Origin: Acetobacter sp.
GTDB taxonomy: Bacteria > Pseudomonadota > Alphaproteobacteria > Acetobacterales > Acetobacteraceae
Reading direction: 5' to 3'
Length of the DNA stretch: 64,000 nt
Assembly: GCF_022483985.1 (NCBI RefSeq)
Contig: NZ_JAKVME010000001.1
Coordinates: 124,001 to 188,000, forward strand
Shown here: in pieces, positions 8,667 to 17,807 of the stretch
How the letters are laid out: every line of letters begins with the position of its first letter
Numbering within the stretch: the stretch's first letter is position 1
Program-made: the position numbers and the translations under genes
The notes under the pieces: model-generated
The model's database searches: none
What the model was told of the DNA's origin: nothing
What the model saw: the letters and a program-made list of their open reading frames with translations, nothing else

Positions 8667-9568
8667 GCCGCCCCCCGGACACCAGAGCTGTCTCCATGTT
8701 TGTTGACAAGCAGTTCCGTCCTGCACACGGGCGTTATGATATTGCGTGACAGCAGTTCAGGCACTCTGGCGAGAGTGGCTTTGAGATTGGACACGCCGCC
8801 GCCGAAGACGATGGCGTCGGGATCGAGAAGGTTGATGACGAGCGAGCAGGCGCGGGCCAGATGATCCACATAGGCGTCAAGGGCCGCCTGAGCCTTTTTG
8901 TCCCCGGTCGCAGCGGCTTCCTCGATACCTTCAGCACTTCGTGTCCCTTCGCCTTTCCAGGCCGTCGCCAGAGCAGGGCCGCAGAGGAAGCGCTCAAGGC
9001 AGCCCTCATTGCCACAGAAGCAGCGTGGCATCGGGAATTCTTCCCGGCGTGGCCAGGGCAGGGGGATATGGCCCCATTCACCTGCGATGTGGTGGTGACC
9101 GCTGAGCAGTTTGCGGTCCACGACGAGGCCACCGCCCATGCCTGAGCCGATGATGACGCCGAAGACAACGCTGCGCCCGCTTGCCGCGCCGTCGATGGCC
9201 TCAGAAAGGGCGAAGCAGTTGGCGTCATTCTCGACGCGGACCTTGCGCCCAGTGACGCGGGGCAGATCGACGCCGAACGGCATGGCGTTCAGCCATGTGG
9301 CGTTGGCGTTCTTGATCAGCCCCGTCGTATCGTCGATCGAGCCGGGTATGCCAATTCCGAAAGGCAGGCGTGCACCGGAGCTGCTTCCGTCTTCCAGCCC
9401 CAGTCTGGCGGTGGTGGCGTCAAGAAGATCCCTGATGGCGAGCATCATCGGCTCATACGTGCCGGGATTCGGCGCACGTTCGCGCAGAAGGATGTCTCCG
9501 GCCGGGCCCATGGCCACGACTTCGATCTTGGTGCCTCCCAGGTCGATGCCAAGGCGTATGCTGTTCAT
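8636..9568 (-). CDS. mak: ROK-family fructokinase (Mak-like)
   Basis: Sugar kinase of the ROK family (310 residues) expected to phosphorylate fructose or a related hexose with ATP. It begins with the phosphate-binding loop GIDLGGTKIEVVA, has VENDANCFALSEA with the catalytic Asp, and a zinc-binding CFCGNEGCLE motif. The C-terminal KHGDSSGVRGAAWLW closely recalls E. coli Mak, which supports fructokinase over glucokinase or N-acetylglucosamine kinase. The 3' end overlaps dinB by 31 bp. Confidence 0.85.
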   Translation of the reverse strand: MNSIRLGIDLGGTKIEVVAMGPAGDILLRERAPNPGTYEPMMLAIRDLLDATTARLGLEDGSSSGARLPFGIGIPGSIDDTTGLIKNANATWLNAMPFGVDLPRVTGRKVRVENDANCFALSEAIDGAASGRSVVFGVIIGSGMGGGLVVDRKLLSGHHHIAGEWGHIPLPWPRREEFPMPRCFCGNEGCLERFLCGPALATAWKGEGTRSAEGIEEAAATGDKKAQAALDAYVDHLARACSLVINLLDPDAIVFGGGVSNLKATLARVPELLSRNIITPVCRTELLVNKHGDSSGVRGAAWLWDIGEIR

Positions 9569-9709
9569 GCTGACTATCCGTTACTGCGTGTCGTGCGAAA
9601 CGATCTGTTAAGGTTACTTCAAAGCAGATAGTACAGTCATGTTCCAGACCCGCCCGGAACGCAGGGATAAGAGCCCGAGCGGCGATGCTGAAAGTCAGGG
9701 AAAGAAAAC

Positions 9710-9949
9710 ATGAGCGAGACTCTTCTGGATGTGAGAGGTCTTTCCTGTCCATTGCCGGTTCTCAAGGCCAACAAGGCCCTGCGTGCGCTTGCGACCGGCG
9801 ACCATCTCCGTGTGCTGGCCACCGATCGGGCGTCTTCAGCCGATTTTCGCAGCTTCTGCCGGGAGACGGGACACGCCCTTGTCGCGTTTGGAGAGGAGGC
9901 GGGCGTGCTGTCTTTCGTGATCCGGAAAAAGAGCGAAGAGCCCGTCTGA
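9710..9949 (+). CDS. TusA/SirA-like sulfur carrier
   Basis: Small (79 residues) TusA-family protein. MSETLLDVRGLSCPLPVLKA carries the CPxP-type motif (CPLP) whose cysteine bears persulfide sulfur in TusA. Length matches the family. The neighbours do not identify the acceptor; tRNA thiolation or molybdenum-cofactor sulfuration are both possible. It is divergent from mak, with a 141-bp gap that would contain both promoters. Confidence 0.8.
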   Translation: MSETLLDVRGLSCPLPVLKANKALRALATGDHLRVLATDRASSADFRSFCRETGHALVAFGEEAGVLSFVIRKKSEEPV

Positions 9950-10104
9950 GAAGTGGCAGGCCGATGCGAAGAGGCGACATCTGCCGGGAAATCGACATTT
10001 TTACAGGGGAAAGTAGCCCCTGAATGTCATCTCCGGTCTTGGCATCCGCGTGCGTGCGGGGTAAGGGCAGCGGCTTGATGACCTGACCGAGGATGCTGTT
10101 TGAC

Positions 10105-10335
10105 ATGACGGGCGATACCAATTCCCTGTCCTTCGAGGACGCCCTCACCGAGCTTGAGCGGATCGTCCGGAGCCTTGAAGGCGGACAGCTCAAGCTTGAA
10201 GAGGCCATCACATCCTATGAACGCGGTGCGGCGTTGCGTGCCCACTGTGAAAGCAAGCTGCGCGAGGCCGAAGAGCGCGTGCAGGCTATCGTCAAGCGGG
10301 CTGACGGCTCGCTTGACGCCAAGAACGTGGATTGA
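10105..10335 (+). CDS. xseB: Exodeoxyribonuclease VII small subunit
   Basis: XseB (76 residues) binds XseA to form the exonuclease that trims single-stranded DNA. The family pattern FEDALTELERIVRSLEGGQL and LEEAITSYERGAAL is clear, a helical hairpin. ATG 10105 is preferred over 10093 because the GAGGA motif overlaps the latter. It sits 8 bp ahead of ispA, a common alphaproteobacterial arrangement with dxs and tlyA following. Confidence 0.93.
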   Translation: MTGDTNSLSFEDALTELERIVRSLEGGQLKLEEAITSYERGAALRAHCESKLREAEERVQAIVKRADGSLDAKNVD

Positions 10336-10343
10336 AGTTCGTC

Positions 10344-11273
10344 ATGACCAGCCCCGGTGCAAGCACAAATCCCACCTCTTCCGAAGCGTTGGGCGTCTCT
10401 CTCAAACAACGCGCCGCCGCCGTGGAAGTCGCGCTTGATCGGCTGATTCCTCAGGTCGACGGTCCGGAAGCACGCGTGATCGACGCCATGCGCTATGCGA
10501 CGCTGGGTGGTGGAAAGCGCCTGCGCGGCTATCTTGTGGCGGAAGTGGCGTCTCTGTTCCCGGAGCGGGATGGCGAGGAAGGGGCCTATCGTGCAGCGGC
10601 CTCCGTCGAGATGCTGCATGCCTACTCCCTCGTGCATGATGACCTGCCCGCGATGGATGACGACGATCTCCGTCGTGGTCAGCCGTCCACCCATCGCAAG
10701 TTCGACGAGGCGACCGCCATCCTAGCCGGTGACGCGCTCCAGACGCGCGCTTTCGAGGTGCTGGCCGAGACTGAAACCCATCCTGACGCCGCTGTGCGGA
10801 TTCAGCTTGTGCTGGCTCTGGCGCAGGCTTCCGGCGCGGCTGGCATGGTCGGCGGCCAGATGATCGACATGGAAGGCGAGGGCCGCGCCCTTTCCCTGAA
10901 GGAAGTCAGCCATCTGCACGCCCTGAAGACCGGTTGCCTGATCCGCTATTCGGCCGAGGCTGGCGCGATTCTGGGCGGCGCGAATCCCGAACAGCGTGAG
11001 CGCATCGCCAGTTATGGCCGTGATATCGGCGCGGCCTTCCAGATCGCGGACGACGTGCTGGATGCAACGGCGACCGAGGAAGAACTCGGCAAGACGGCCG
11101 GGAAGGATCAGGCTGCGGAAAAGTCGACCTTCGTGGCGCTGCTGGGGATCGACGGCGCTCGCAGGGAGGCTGAGAAGCTGGCCGATCGGGCGTGCCATGC
11201 CCTTGATATTTTTGGTGAAAAAGCCGATCGGCTACGCGACCTTGCGCGTTATGTCGTAGAGCGCAGGAGCTGA
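10344..11273 (+). CDS. ispA: Farnesyl diphosphate synthase
   Basis: Polyprenyl synthase (309 residues) that condenses IPP and DMAPP to geranyl and farnesyl diphosphate, precursor of hopanoids, quinones and undecaprenyl phosphate. The first aspartate-rich motif is [15 protein letters not shown] (DD at 99-100) and the second is [27 protein letters not shown] supplies the IPP-binding lysine and arginine. The start is ATG 10344; an in-frame TTG at 10332 overlaps xseB. It is 5 bp upstream of dxs, forming an isoprenoid operon. Confidence 0.93.
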   Translation: MTSPGASTNPTSSEALGVSLKQRAAAVEVALDRLIPQVDGPEARVIDAMRYATLGGGKRLRGYLVAEVASLFPERDGEEGAYRAAASVEMLHAYSLVHDDLPAMDDDDLRRGQPSTHRKFDEATAILAGDALQTRAFEVLAETETHPDAAVRIQLVLALAQASGAAGMVGGQMIDMEGEGRALSLKEVSHLHALKTGCLIRYSAEAGAILGGANPEQRERIASYGRDIGAAFQIADDVLDATATEEELGKTAGKDQAAEKSTFVALLGIDGARREAEKLADRACHALDIFGEKADRLRDLARYVVERRS

Positions 11274-11278
11274 GAGCC

Positions 11279-13261
11279 ATGAGCGATACGTCAGGATCCA
11301 TCCCCACGCGTGGTCGTTTTCCGTTACTGGACCGTGTTTCGCAGCCTGTTGACCTGCGGAACCTGTCGATCGACCAGCTCAAGCAGGTCGCGGACGAGCT
11401 TCGGTCGGAGACGGTCGAGACGGTGTCCACAACAGGCGGTCACCTCGGCGCATCGCTGGGCGTGGTGGAACTGACGGTCGCCATCCATGCCGTGTTCGAC
11501 ACCCCCGACGACCGGCTGATCTGGGACGTGGGCCATCAGGCCTACCCGCACAAGATCATCACCGGACGCCGCGACCGCATCCGCACCCTGCGCCAGCCGG
11601 GCGGCCTGTCGGGCTTCACCCGCCGCTCGGAGAGCGAATACGACCCGTTCGGCGCGGCCCACTCCTCCACCTCCATCTCCGCCGGTCTCGGCATGGCCGT
11701 GGCGCACCATCTGCGCGCCGAAGACGACCCGTCCTACCGCGAGCGCAATGTCATCGCCGTGATCGGCGACGGTTCGATCTCCGCCGGCATGGCCTATGAG
11801 GCGATGAACAACGCCGCCGTCGCCGGTGAGGGCGCGGAACGGCTGATCGTCATCCTCAACGACAACGAGATGTCCATCGCGCCGCCGGTCGGCTCGATGT
11901 CGAACTACCTCTCCCGCCTGATGTCCTCGCGCCAGTTCATGGGCCTGCGCGACCTCGCCGGGAAGTTCGTGAAGAAACTGCCGGACCGTCTGGAACGCAC
12001 CGCCAAGAAGGCCGAGGAATATGCCCGCGGCATGATCACCGGCGGCACGCTGTTCGAGGAACTCGGCTTCTATTATGTCGGCCCGGTCGACGGGCACGAC
12101 CTGACCCAGCTCGTGCCGATCCTGCGCAATCTGCGCGACACGGATCAGGGTCCGATCCTGCTGCATGTCATCACCGAGAAAGGCCATGGCTACAAGCCGG
12201 CCGAGGCGGCGGGCGACAAGTATCACGCCGTGGCGAAGTTCAACGTCGTTACTGGCGAGCAGAAGAAAGCCCCTCCGGGACCGCCGTCCTGGACCAACAT
12301 CTTCGCCCGTGAGCTGGTCGATCGCGCCGCCACCGACAGCCGCATCACGGCCATCACCGCCGCGATGCCGTCCGGTACGGGGCTCGACAAATTCGCGGCG
12401 AAGTTCCCCGACCGGTTCTTCGATGTCGGCATCGCCGAGCAGCACGCCGTCACCTTCGCCGCCGGTATGGCGACGGAAGGGCTGCGTCCGTTCTGCGCGA
12501 TCTACTCCACCTTCCTGCAACGCGCCTACGATCAGGTCATGCATGACGTGGTGCTGCAGAAGCTGCCTGTGCGCTTCGCCATTGACCGCGCCGGTCTGGT
12601 CGGCGCCGACGGCGCGACGCATGCGGGCTCGTTCGACATCGCCTATCTGGGCTGCCTGCCGGGCATGACCATCATGGCGCCGTCCGACGAGATTGAGCTT
12701 CTGAACATGACGGCCACGGCCTGCGAGTTCGATGAAGGTCCGATCGCCCTGCGGTATCCGCGTGGCAACACCTATGGTCTGGAGCTGCCCGCGAAGGGCG
12801 AGATCATCCAGATCGGCAAGGGGCGCATCGTTCGTGAGATGGGTCAGCAGTCCGGGCGCGAGAAGGGCGGCATCGCCATCCTGTCGCTCGGTCCGCGTCT
12901 GGAGGAGGCGCTGAAGGCCGCCGACCAGCTCGCCGCGCACGGCCTGCCGCCGACGGTGGCCGACGCCCGCTTCGCCAAACCGCTGGACACGCAGCTTGTC
13001 GAGCAACTCGCCCGCGACCATGCCGTTCTGATCACCATCGAGGAAGGCTCTGTCGGCGGGTTCGGATCGCTGGTCGCCCAGCATCTCTCACAGACCGGCC
13101 TGCTCGATCACGTCCGCCTGCGCACCATGACGCTCCCCGATACGTTCATCGACCATGACAGCCAGTTCGAGCAATACAACACAGCACGCCTCAACGCTCC
13201 CCATATCGTCCAGACAGCAATCAAGGCGTTGGGTGTGAACGTCAGCGAGCAGATCGCCTGA
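11279..13261 (+). CDS. dxs: 1-deoxy-D-xylulose-5-phosphate synthase
   Basis: Thiamine-diphosphate enzyme (660 residues) that makes DXP from pyruvate and glyceraldehyde-3-phosphate, the entry step of the MEP pathway. The cofactor motif is [20 protein letters not shown], slightly different from the usual [23 protein letters not shown] and [15 protein letters not shown] are family hallmarks. From about 11430 to 13080 the third codon positions are almost all G or C, clearly more than in ispA or tlyA on either side. It is 5 bp after ispA and 3 bp before tlyA. Confidence 0.96.
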   Translation: MSDTSGSIPTRGRFPLLDRVSQPVDLRNLSIDQLKQVADELRSETVETVSTTGGHLGASLGVVELTVAIHAVFDTPDDRLIWDVGHQAYPHKIITGRRDRIRTLRQPGGLSGFTRRSESEYDPFGAAHSSTSISAGLGMAVAHHLRAEDDPSYRERNVIAVIGDGSISAGMAYEAMNNAAVAGEGAERLIVILNDNEMSIAPPVGSMSNYLSRLMSSRQFMGLRDLAGKFVKKLPDRLERTAKKAEEYARGMITGGTLFEELGFYYVGPVDGHDLTQLVPILRNLRDTDQGPILLHVITEKGHGYKPAEAAGDKYHAVAKFNVVTGEQKKAPPGPPSWTNIFARELVDRAATDSRITAITAAMPSGTGLDKFAAKFPDRFFDVGIAEQHAVTFAAGMATEGLRPFCAIYSTFLQRAYDQVMHDVVLQKLPVRFAIDRAGLVGADGATHAGSFDIAYLGCLPGMTIMAPSDEIELLNMTATACEFDEGPIALRYPRGNTYGLELPAKGEIIQIGKGRIVREMGQQSGREKGGIAILSLGPRLEEALKAADQLAAHGLPPTVADARFAKPLDTQLVEQLARDHAVLITIEEGSVGGFGSLVAQHLSQTGLLDHVRLRTMTLPDTFIDHDSQFEQYNTARLNAPHIVQTAIKALGVNVSEQIA

Positions 13262-13264
13262 TTC

Positions 13265-14005
13265 ATGGCGAAGCGCCGCGTAGACCAGCTTCTCGTTGAT
13301 CGGGGGCTGGTCGAAAGCCGTACGAAGGCGCAGGCCCTCATCATGGCGGGGCTTGTCTACACCAGTGACCGACGTATCGCGAAAGCAGGGGATCTGTTGC
13401 CCGAAGAAGCGCCTCTGGCGCTCAAGGGACAGGATCATCCGTGGGTTTCCCGTGGGGGGCTGAAGCTCTCCCATGCGCTGCCGTTCTTCGGTTTTTCCCC
13501 TGAAGGCCGGACCGGTCTGGATGTGGGCGCATCCACCGGCGGTTTTACCGATGTCCTGCTGACCAATGGCGCGAGCAAGGTTTATGCCGTCGATGTCGGG
13601 CATGGCCAGTTGGCGTGGAAGCTGCGCTCCGATCCTCGTGTCGTGGTGATGGAGAAGCAGAACGCCCGGGCTCTGGACGCCAAGATTATTCCTGTTTCCA
13701 TCGGCGCGGTCGTGTGTGACGCCAGCTTCATCGGTCTGCGCACGGTGCTGCCCGCGGCTCTGTCGCTCACCGCACCGGACGCTTGGGCTGTTGCGCTGAT
13801 CAAGCCGCAGTTCGAAGCCGGACGTGAGCATGTGGGTGCGAAAGGCGTCGTGCGTGATCCTGTCATTCACAAACAGGTCTGTGAAATGATTTCTGACTGG
13901 TGGAAGACCCTGCCGGGATGGGAGGTGCTGGGTGTGGAAGCCAGCCCGATCACCGGACCGGAAGGGAACCGCGAGTTTCTGATTGGCGCACGGCGGACCG
14001 GGTGA
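13265..14005 (+). CDS. tlyA: TlyA-family rRNA 2'-O-methyltransferase
   Basis: TlyA-type enzyme (246 residues) with an N-terminal S4 RNA-binding domain (RVDQLLVDRGLVESRTKAQA) and an FtsJ/RrmJ methyltransferase domain. The SAM-binding loop is LDVGASTGGFTDVLL; K, D, K and E of the catalytic set are visible in SRGGLKL, VCDASF, LIKPQFEAG and EGNREF. Homologues methylate rRNA cytidine 2'-O, and older annotations call it haemolysin. It closes the xseB-ispA-dxs-tlyA operon. Confidence 0.9.
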   Translation: MAKRRVDQLLVDRGLVESRTKAQALIMAGLVYTSDRRIAKAGDLLPEEAPLALKGQDHPWVSRGGLKLSHALPFFGFSPEGRTGLDVGASTGGFTDVLLTNGASKVYAVDVGHGQLAWKLRSDPRVVVMEKQNARALDAKIIPVSIGAVVCDASFIGLRTVLPAALSLTAPDAWAVALIKPQFEAGREHVGAKGVVRDPVIHKQVCEMISDWWKTLPGWEVLGVEASPITGPEGNREFLIGARRTG

Positions 14006-14086
14006 ATGAGGGGCTTTCTTCGTCCCCGCCTGTGACTGAAACTGAACAGTTTCAAAATCACATCATGTCACTCGACAGTTTCTGAG

Positions 14087-14113
14087 CGCCGCTTTTTTTC
14101 AGAAAAAGCGGCG
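14087..14113. terminator. Bidirectional terminator between tlyA and lpxL
   Basis: CGCCGCTTTTT (14087-14097) pairs perfectly with AAAAAGCGGCG (14103-14113) around a 5-nt loop. It stands between the convergent tlyA and the acyltransferase gene, and its A/T-rich upper stem fits termination from either side. Confidence 0.6.
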
Positions 14114-14215
14114 TCCCATTATCCTCCGGAGCAGTCATCAGGGAGGCGAGTGAGAACCATTACACTCGTTATCCTGCCCCAATGAGCAGCCTGTGCGTTA
14201 CATGAGATCAGTCGG

Positions 14216-15160
14216 TTACGCGGCCATCTCTTCGGGCGCCGTTGGATTGGCGACCGCTTTCGGCCATCGACGATGGAACCACAGCCATTGCTGGGGCTCT
14301 GCTCTGATCCAGCCCTCAAGATGCGCGTTCACGGCCTTCATGATCGACACCTGATCGGCGGTCCGCTCGCCGGTCGTGACGAAATCCAGGGCGGGTTCGC
14401 ACACAAGCCGAAACCGGGCCGTGCCGATCCGCACGACATGGATCGGCACGATATTACGCTCAAAACGCGCAGCAAGCTGGGCGAGGGCTGGGGCCGTCCA
14501 CGCCGTCTGCCCGAAGAAGGGAACGGCGATGCCGTCATTCATCTTCTGGTCCACCAGCAGCCCGAGCGTGCCGCCAGCGCTCAGATGGCCGATGATGTCT
14601 CTCGCGCCTCGCGCGCCCTTTGGAAACATCCGTGTTCCATGTCCTGCCTCACTGCGGAGCTGCTGGATCAGACGTTCGATCACGGGATTTGACGATGCCC
14701 GGTAAACGCCACCGACCGGCAGGCCCAGTGCGCCAGCGATGGGCAGAATCATTTCCCAGTTGCCGAGATGGGCGGAAAAAAACAGCGGTGGCAGCCCGTT
14801 CTTCTGGGCCGCGTCGATATGTTCCTGACCTGAAATCTCCCAGCCCGGCCCGGCCGAAGTGCGTTCCAGCTTTCCAAGATGGGAAAATTCCCCGATCACG
14901 CGCCCCAGATTGTTCCATGCTCCCCGGACAATCCTTTCCTGTTCATCCTTTCCCATATCGGGAAAGGCGAGGGTGAGGTTGCCTCTGGCGACCCGGGAGA
15001 CAGGCAGAAGCGGGCCTATGGCTCCGGCGAAATGGCCGCCGATGCCGGAGGACCACCCTATACCGAGGAGACGCATCAGCCCAACGGCGCTGTTGAACGC
15101 CAGTCCGGTCAGATAACCGCCAATGCGGTCCCTGCCGGAGGACACCGGGGCGGGCGTCAT
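14216..15160 (-). CDS. Lipid A (LpxL/HtrB-type) acyltransferase
   Basis: Inner-membrane late acyltransferase (314 residues) that adds a secondary acyl chain to the lipid A precursor from acyl-ACP. The catalytic H-x4-E is seen as HLGNWE, with SSNPVIERLIQQLR, FPKGARGARDI and LVDQKMNDGIAVPFFG typical of LpxL/LpxM. The start at 15160 (MTPAPVSSGRD) is chosen because homologues begin shortly before the first hydrophobic segment; an in-frame codon at 15217 would add 19 residues. Which acyl position or chain it uses cannot be told. Confidence 0.85.
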   Translation of the reverse strand: MTPAPVSSGRDRIGGYLTGLAFNSAVGLMRLLGIGWSSGIGGHFAGAIGPLLPVSRVARGNLTLAFPDMGKDEQERIVRGAWNNLGRVIGEFSHLGKLERTSAGPGWEISGQEHIDAAQKNGLPPLFFSAHLGNWEMILPIAGALGLPVGGVYRASSNPVIERLIQQLRSEAGHGTRMFPKGARGARDIIGHLSAGGTLGLLVDQKMNDGIAVPFFGQTAWTAPALAQLAARFERNIVPIHVVRIGTARFRLVCEPALDFVTTGERTADQVSIMKAVNAHLEGWIRAEPQQWLWFHRRWPKAVANPTAPEEMAA

Positions 15161-15649
15161 GAAGGTGTGAAAAGTCCGAAAGTGTTTGCTGTGAGCGCAT
15201 GCAGGAAGTGCGTCCACGGTCTGACAGCAGATAGGGTTCCTGCCGGAAACTGCCTGAAACGCATGAGGGTGTTACCTGAGGTGAGAGGGGCGGGAATTGC
15301 CACCCTGCACGCAGCGCCTCTAGCACATCGAAGACTGAAAAGACGTAACAAATGGTCTCGGGACCGACCGTTCCGTCACAGGCGGAGGGAGAGGTGGGCG
15401 GGAGTGACCGTTGATGCCAGCGCTGAACAGGACAGACATTGGAGCCGTAACAGCCCGTATGGTCGTCTTCGTTTCGACTGCCGGGAGCGGCATCCGTTCA
15501 GACTGGATCGCGGCCGTTACTCACATGCCCGATATCCCGCTCTCTTTCATGACAACCCCGTTTTGTCCGTCGAGTCTACTGCTGCTCATGCACGCCTGAT
15601 CATCTTTTCCGGTTTTGACGAACGGTCCGTTCTGTCCAATAAACACCCC
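15161..15649. other. Intergenic region between lpxL-like gene and nth
   Basis: This 489-bp gap separates divergent genes and should hold both promoters. Open frames cross it on both strands, including an extension of the nth frame, but they lack ribosome-binding sites and resemble no family. I see no strong hairpin, repeat or RNA gene. Confidence 0.5.
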
Positions 15650-16387
15650 ATGCCGCCAACCCGCTCCAAAAAAACGGTGCCACCAGCCAAGGCCGACATC
15701 CCGCGTCTTCCCAACGGCACCGCCATTGCCCCCCGCGATATGACGAAGCCGGAACTCACCCGCTTTCTCGCTGATCTGGCGAAAGCGTGGCCGGACCCGG
15801 AAACCGAGCTGGTGTTCAGTTCGCCCTACCAGCTTCTCGTCGCCACGGCTCTGGCGGCGCAGGCGACGGACAGTTCGGTCAACAAGGCGACGCCCGCGCT
15901 GTTCGCGGTCGCTCCTGGTCCGAGGGAAATGGCGGAACTCGGCGAAGACGCGGTCGGCGGCTATATCAAGACCATCGGCCTGTGGCGGAACAAGGCGAAG
16001 AACGTCGTCGCCCTGTCGCGTGATCTTCTCACGCGGCATGGGGGCGAGGTGCCTGCTGACCGTGATGCTCTGGAGGCGCTGCCCGGTGTCGGACGCAAGA
16101 CGGCGAATGTCATTCTGAACGTCGCCTACGGACTTCCGGCCATGCCGGTCGATACCCATTGTTTCAGGCTGGCCAACCGGACGGGGCTGGCGCGTGGCAG
16201 GACGGTTCTGGATGTGGAAAATGCGCTGGAGGCCCGTATCCCGCGCGATCAGCTACGGGACTCGCATCACTGGCTGATCCTGCAGGGACGATATGTCTGC
16301 AAGGCCCGGCGGCCGGAATGTTGGCGCTGCGCTGCGGTGAAGGACTGCCTTTATCCTGAAAAGGAAATGATCGCGCCCAGAAGATAG
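15650..16387 (+). CDS. nth: Endonuclease III
   Basis: DNA glycosylase/AP lyase (245 residues) that removes oxidised pyrimidines. The helix-hairpin-helix EALPGVGRKTANVILNVA carries the catalytic lysine and MPVDTHCFRLANR the catalytic aspartate. The C-terminal CKARRPECWRCAAVKDC gives the C-x6-C-x2-C-x5-C [4Fe-4S] ligand set. The frame stays open far upstream, but ATG 15650 (MPPTRSKKTVPPAK) leaves a usual-length enzyme with a basic N-terminal tail. The start is moderately sure, the identity very sure. Confidence 0.93.
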   Translation: MPPTRSKKTVPPAKADIPRLPNGTAIAPRDMTKPELTRFLADLAKAWPDPETELVFSSPYQLLVATALAAQATDSSVNKATPALFAVAPGPREMAELGEDAVGGYIKTIGLWRNKAKNVVALSRDLLTRHGGEVPADRDALEALPGVGRKTANVILNVAYGLPAMPVDTHCFRLANRTGLARGRTVLDVENALEARIPRDQLRDSHHWLILQGRYVCKARRPECWRCAAVKDCLYPEKEMIAPRR

Positions 16388-16679
16388 GGCGGGACGGCCA
16401 TGTTCATCAGAAAACCATGATCGTCATGTAAATGTCATTGTTATTGCAGCAGTGATACGAGTCTTGATGGCCGGTCGCCCGTTGCGCTGGCTGCTACTGT
16501 GTTCTAGGTGCAGAGGCGCATTCCCGGACAGGTTTCAGGCCATTGCATCAAAGTTGCCTCCGCCCGTTCTCCCGTCTGCTCTTTGGTCCGCAATGAAGAT
16601 TTATGCCCTCTGTATCATGCGATTCAAGGTCGCTTTTCCGGCTGTTCGTTCTGTCCTCGGCAGGGTCGAGCGCAGGGCG
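16388..16679. other. Intergenic region before the RND efflux operon
   Basis: The adaptor frame is open here but the codons look non-coding and lack a convincing start. An AT-richer stretch around 16420-16450 may hold the operon promoter. No metal-responsive regulator gene or clear operator was found nearby. Confidence 0.35.
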
Positions 16680-17807
16680 ATGCCGCCTGCCCGGAACGGA
16701 GGGCCGTTGATCGACGTGGTCAGGCCTATGGTCGCGGCGTTGTGCATGGGCCTGCTGACGGCAGGTTCGGCATATGCGGACGGTCAGGTTCCCGTGCAGC
16801 GCGGGGCGGATGGACGGGTGGTCGTCCCGGAAGGCTCGCCGGTGGACAGACGACTGACCGTCAGTCCCGTGACGGTCAGTCACTGGAACCGGGGCACGAC
16901 AGCGCCCGGTGTGATCGTGGCGGAGCCAGCGCGAAACGTCACTGTGTTCTCTCCCGCGGCTGGCAAGGTGCTGGATGTCGCGGTCCGGGTGGGCGAGCAT
17001 GTGGATGTCGGTGACGAAATCGCCCATATTCTCTCGGCTGACGCGGCGCAGGCCTCCGCTGATGAACTGAAGGCGCAGGCGGCGCTTGATCTCGCCAGCC
17101 GGACGCTTCGCCGCGCGCAGGGCGTGCTGGCGGCTGGCGGTGAGGCGGTCAAGGATGTGGAGAACGCAAAGTCCGGCTACGCGCAGGCGCAGGCCGAGGA
17201 GCAGCGCGCCCGCACGCATCTTGAATCCCTCTCCACCAGCGTAAACGCGGGCGGCGTCATCACGCTGAGATCGCCCATCGAAGGAGCGGTCGGCAGCGTC
17301 AACACCACGGCGGGGATGAATGTCGTGGATATGACGCAGCCGCTGGCGGTGGTGACCAATATCGCGGAAGTCTGGGCGGTCGCCAGCGTGCCGGAACGTG
17401 ATATCCGCAACGTGGAACTCGGGCAGGCCGTCAACCTGACGCTTCCGGCTTTCCCCGGTCAGATTTTTCATTCCACCGTGTCCGGAATCGAGCCGATCAT
17501 GCAGGCCGATACGCAGGTTCTGATGGTGCGTGTCATTCTGCCGAATGTGGACCGCAAGCTGCATCCGAACATGTACGCCAACATGACGGTCATGGCCTCG
17601 CAGCCGGAAACCATTTCCGTGCCGCAATCCGCTCTGGTCATGAATAACGATCAGGTGACGGTCTTCGTGGAGACGGCGCCGCATGTGTTCGAACGCAGGG
17701 CCGTGCAGGTGATCTATGACGATGGCGCTCTCTGCCGGATCACCTCGGGGCTGGCCCCGGGCGACCGTATCGTGACGACCGGCGCGGTCCTGCTCAACGA
17801 TGATTAA
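16680..17807 (+). CDS. RND efflux periplasmic adaptor (CzcB/CusB-like)
   Basis: Membrane-fusion protein (375 residues from this start) linking an inner-membrane RND pump to an outer-membrane channel. A signal peptide (MVAALCMGLLTAGSAYA, after about 16 residues) is followed by a biotinyl-lipoyl-like domain (VFSPAAGKVLDVAVRVGEHV), a helical hairpin rich in Ala/Gln, and beta-barrel segments ending IVTTGAVLLNDD. The start is uncertain: 16680 has a weak AGGGCG site, and 16728 is possible. It overlaps the permease gene by 8 bp. A CusB-like methionine metal site is not evident, so the substrate is open. Confidence 0.85.
   Translation: MPPARNGGPLIDVVRPMVAALCMGLLTAGSAYADGQVPVQRGADGRVVVPEGSPVDRRLTVSPVTVSHWNRGTTAPGVIVAEPARNVTVFSPAAGKVLDVAVRVGEHVDVGDEIAHILSADAAQASADELKAQAALDLASRTLRRAQGVLAAGGEAVKDVENAKSGYAQAQAEEQRARTHLESLSTSVNAGGVITLRSPIEGAVGSVNTTAGMNVVDMTQPLAVVTNIAEVWAVASVPERDIRNVELGQAVNLTLPAFPGQIFHSTVSGIEPIMQADTQVLMVRVILPNVDRKLHPNMYANMTVMASQPETISVPQSALVMNNDQVTVFVETAPHVFERRAVQVIYDDGALCRITSGLAPGDRIVTTGAVLLNDD

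Noticed and set aside
10344-13261. Long minus-strand open frames opposite ispA and dxs (for example 11324-13084, 586 codons).
   Set aside because: They mirror the GC-rich codons of dxs; their translations are Arg/Gly/Val-rich with no domains and no ribosome-binding site.
14879-15649. A 257-codon upstream extension of the nth frame.
   Set aside because: It overlaps the lipid A acyltransferase gene on the opposite strand and matches nothing; Nth has normal length from 15650.
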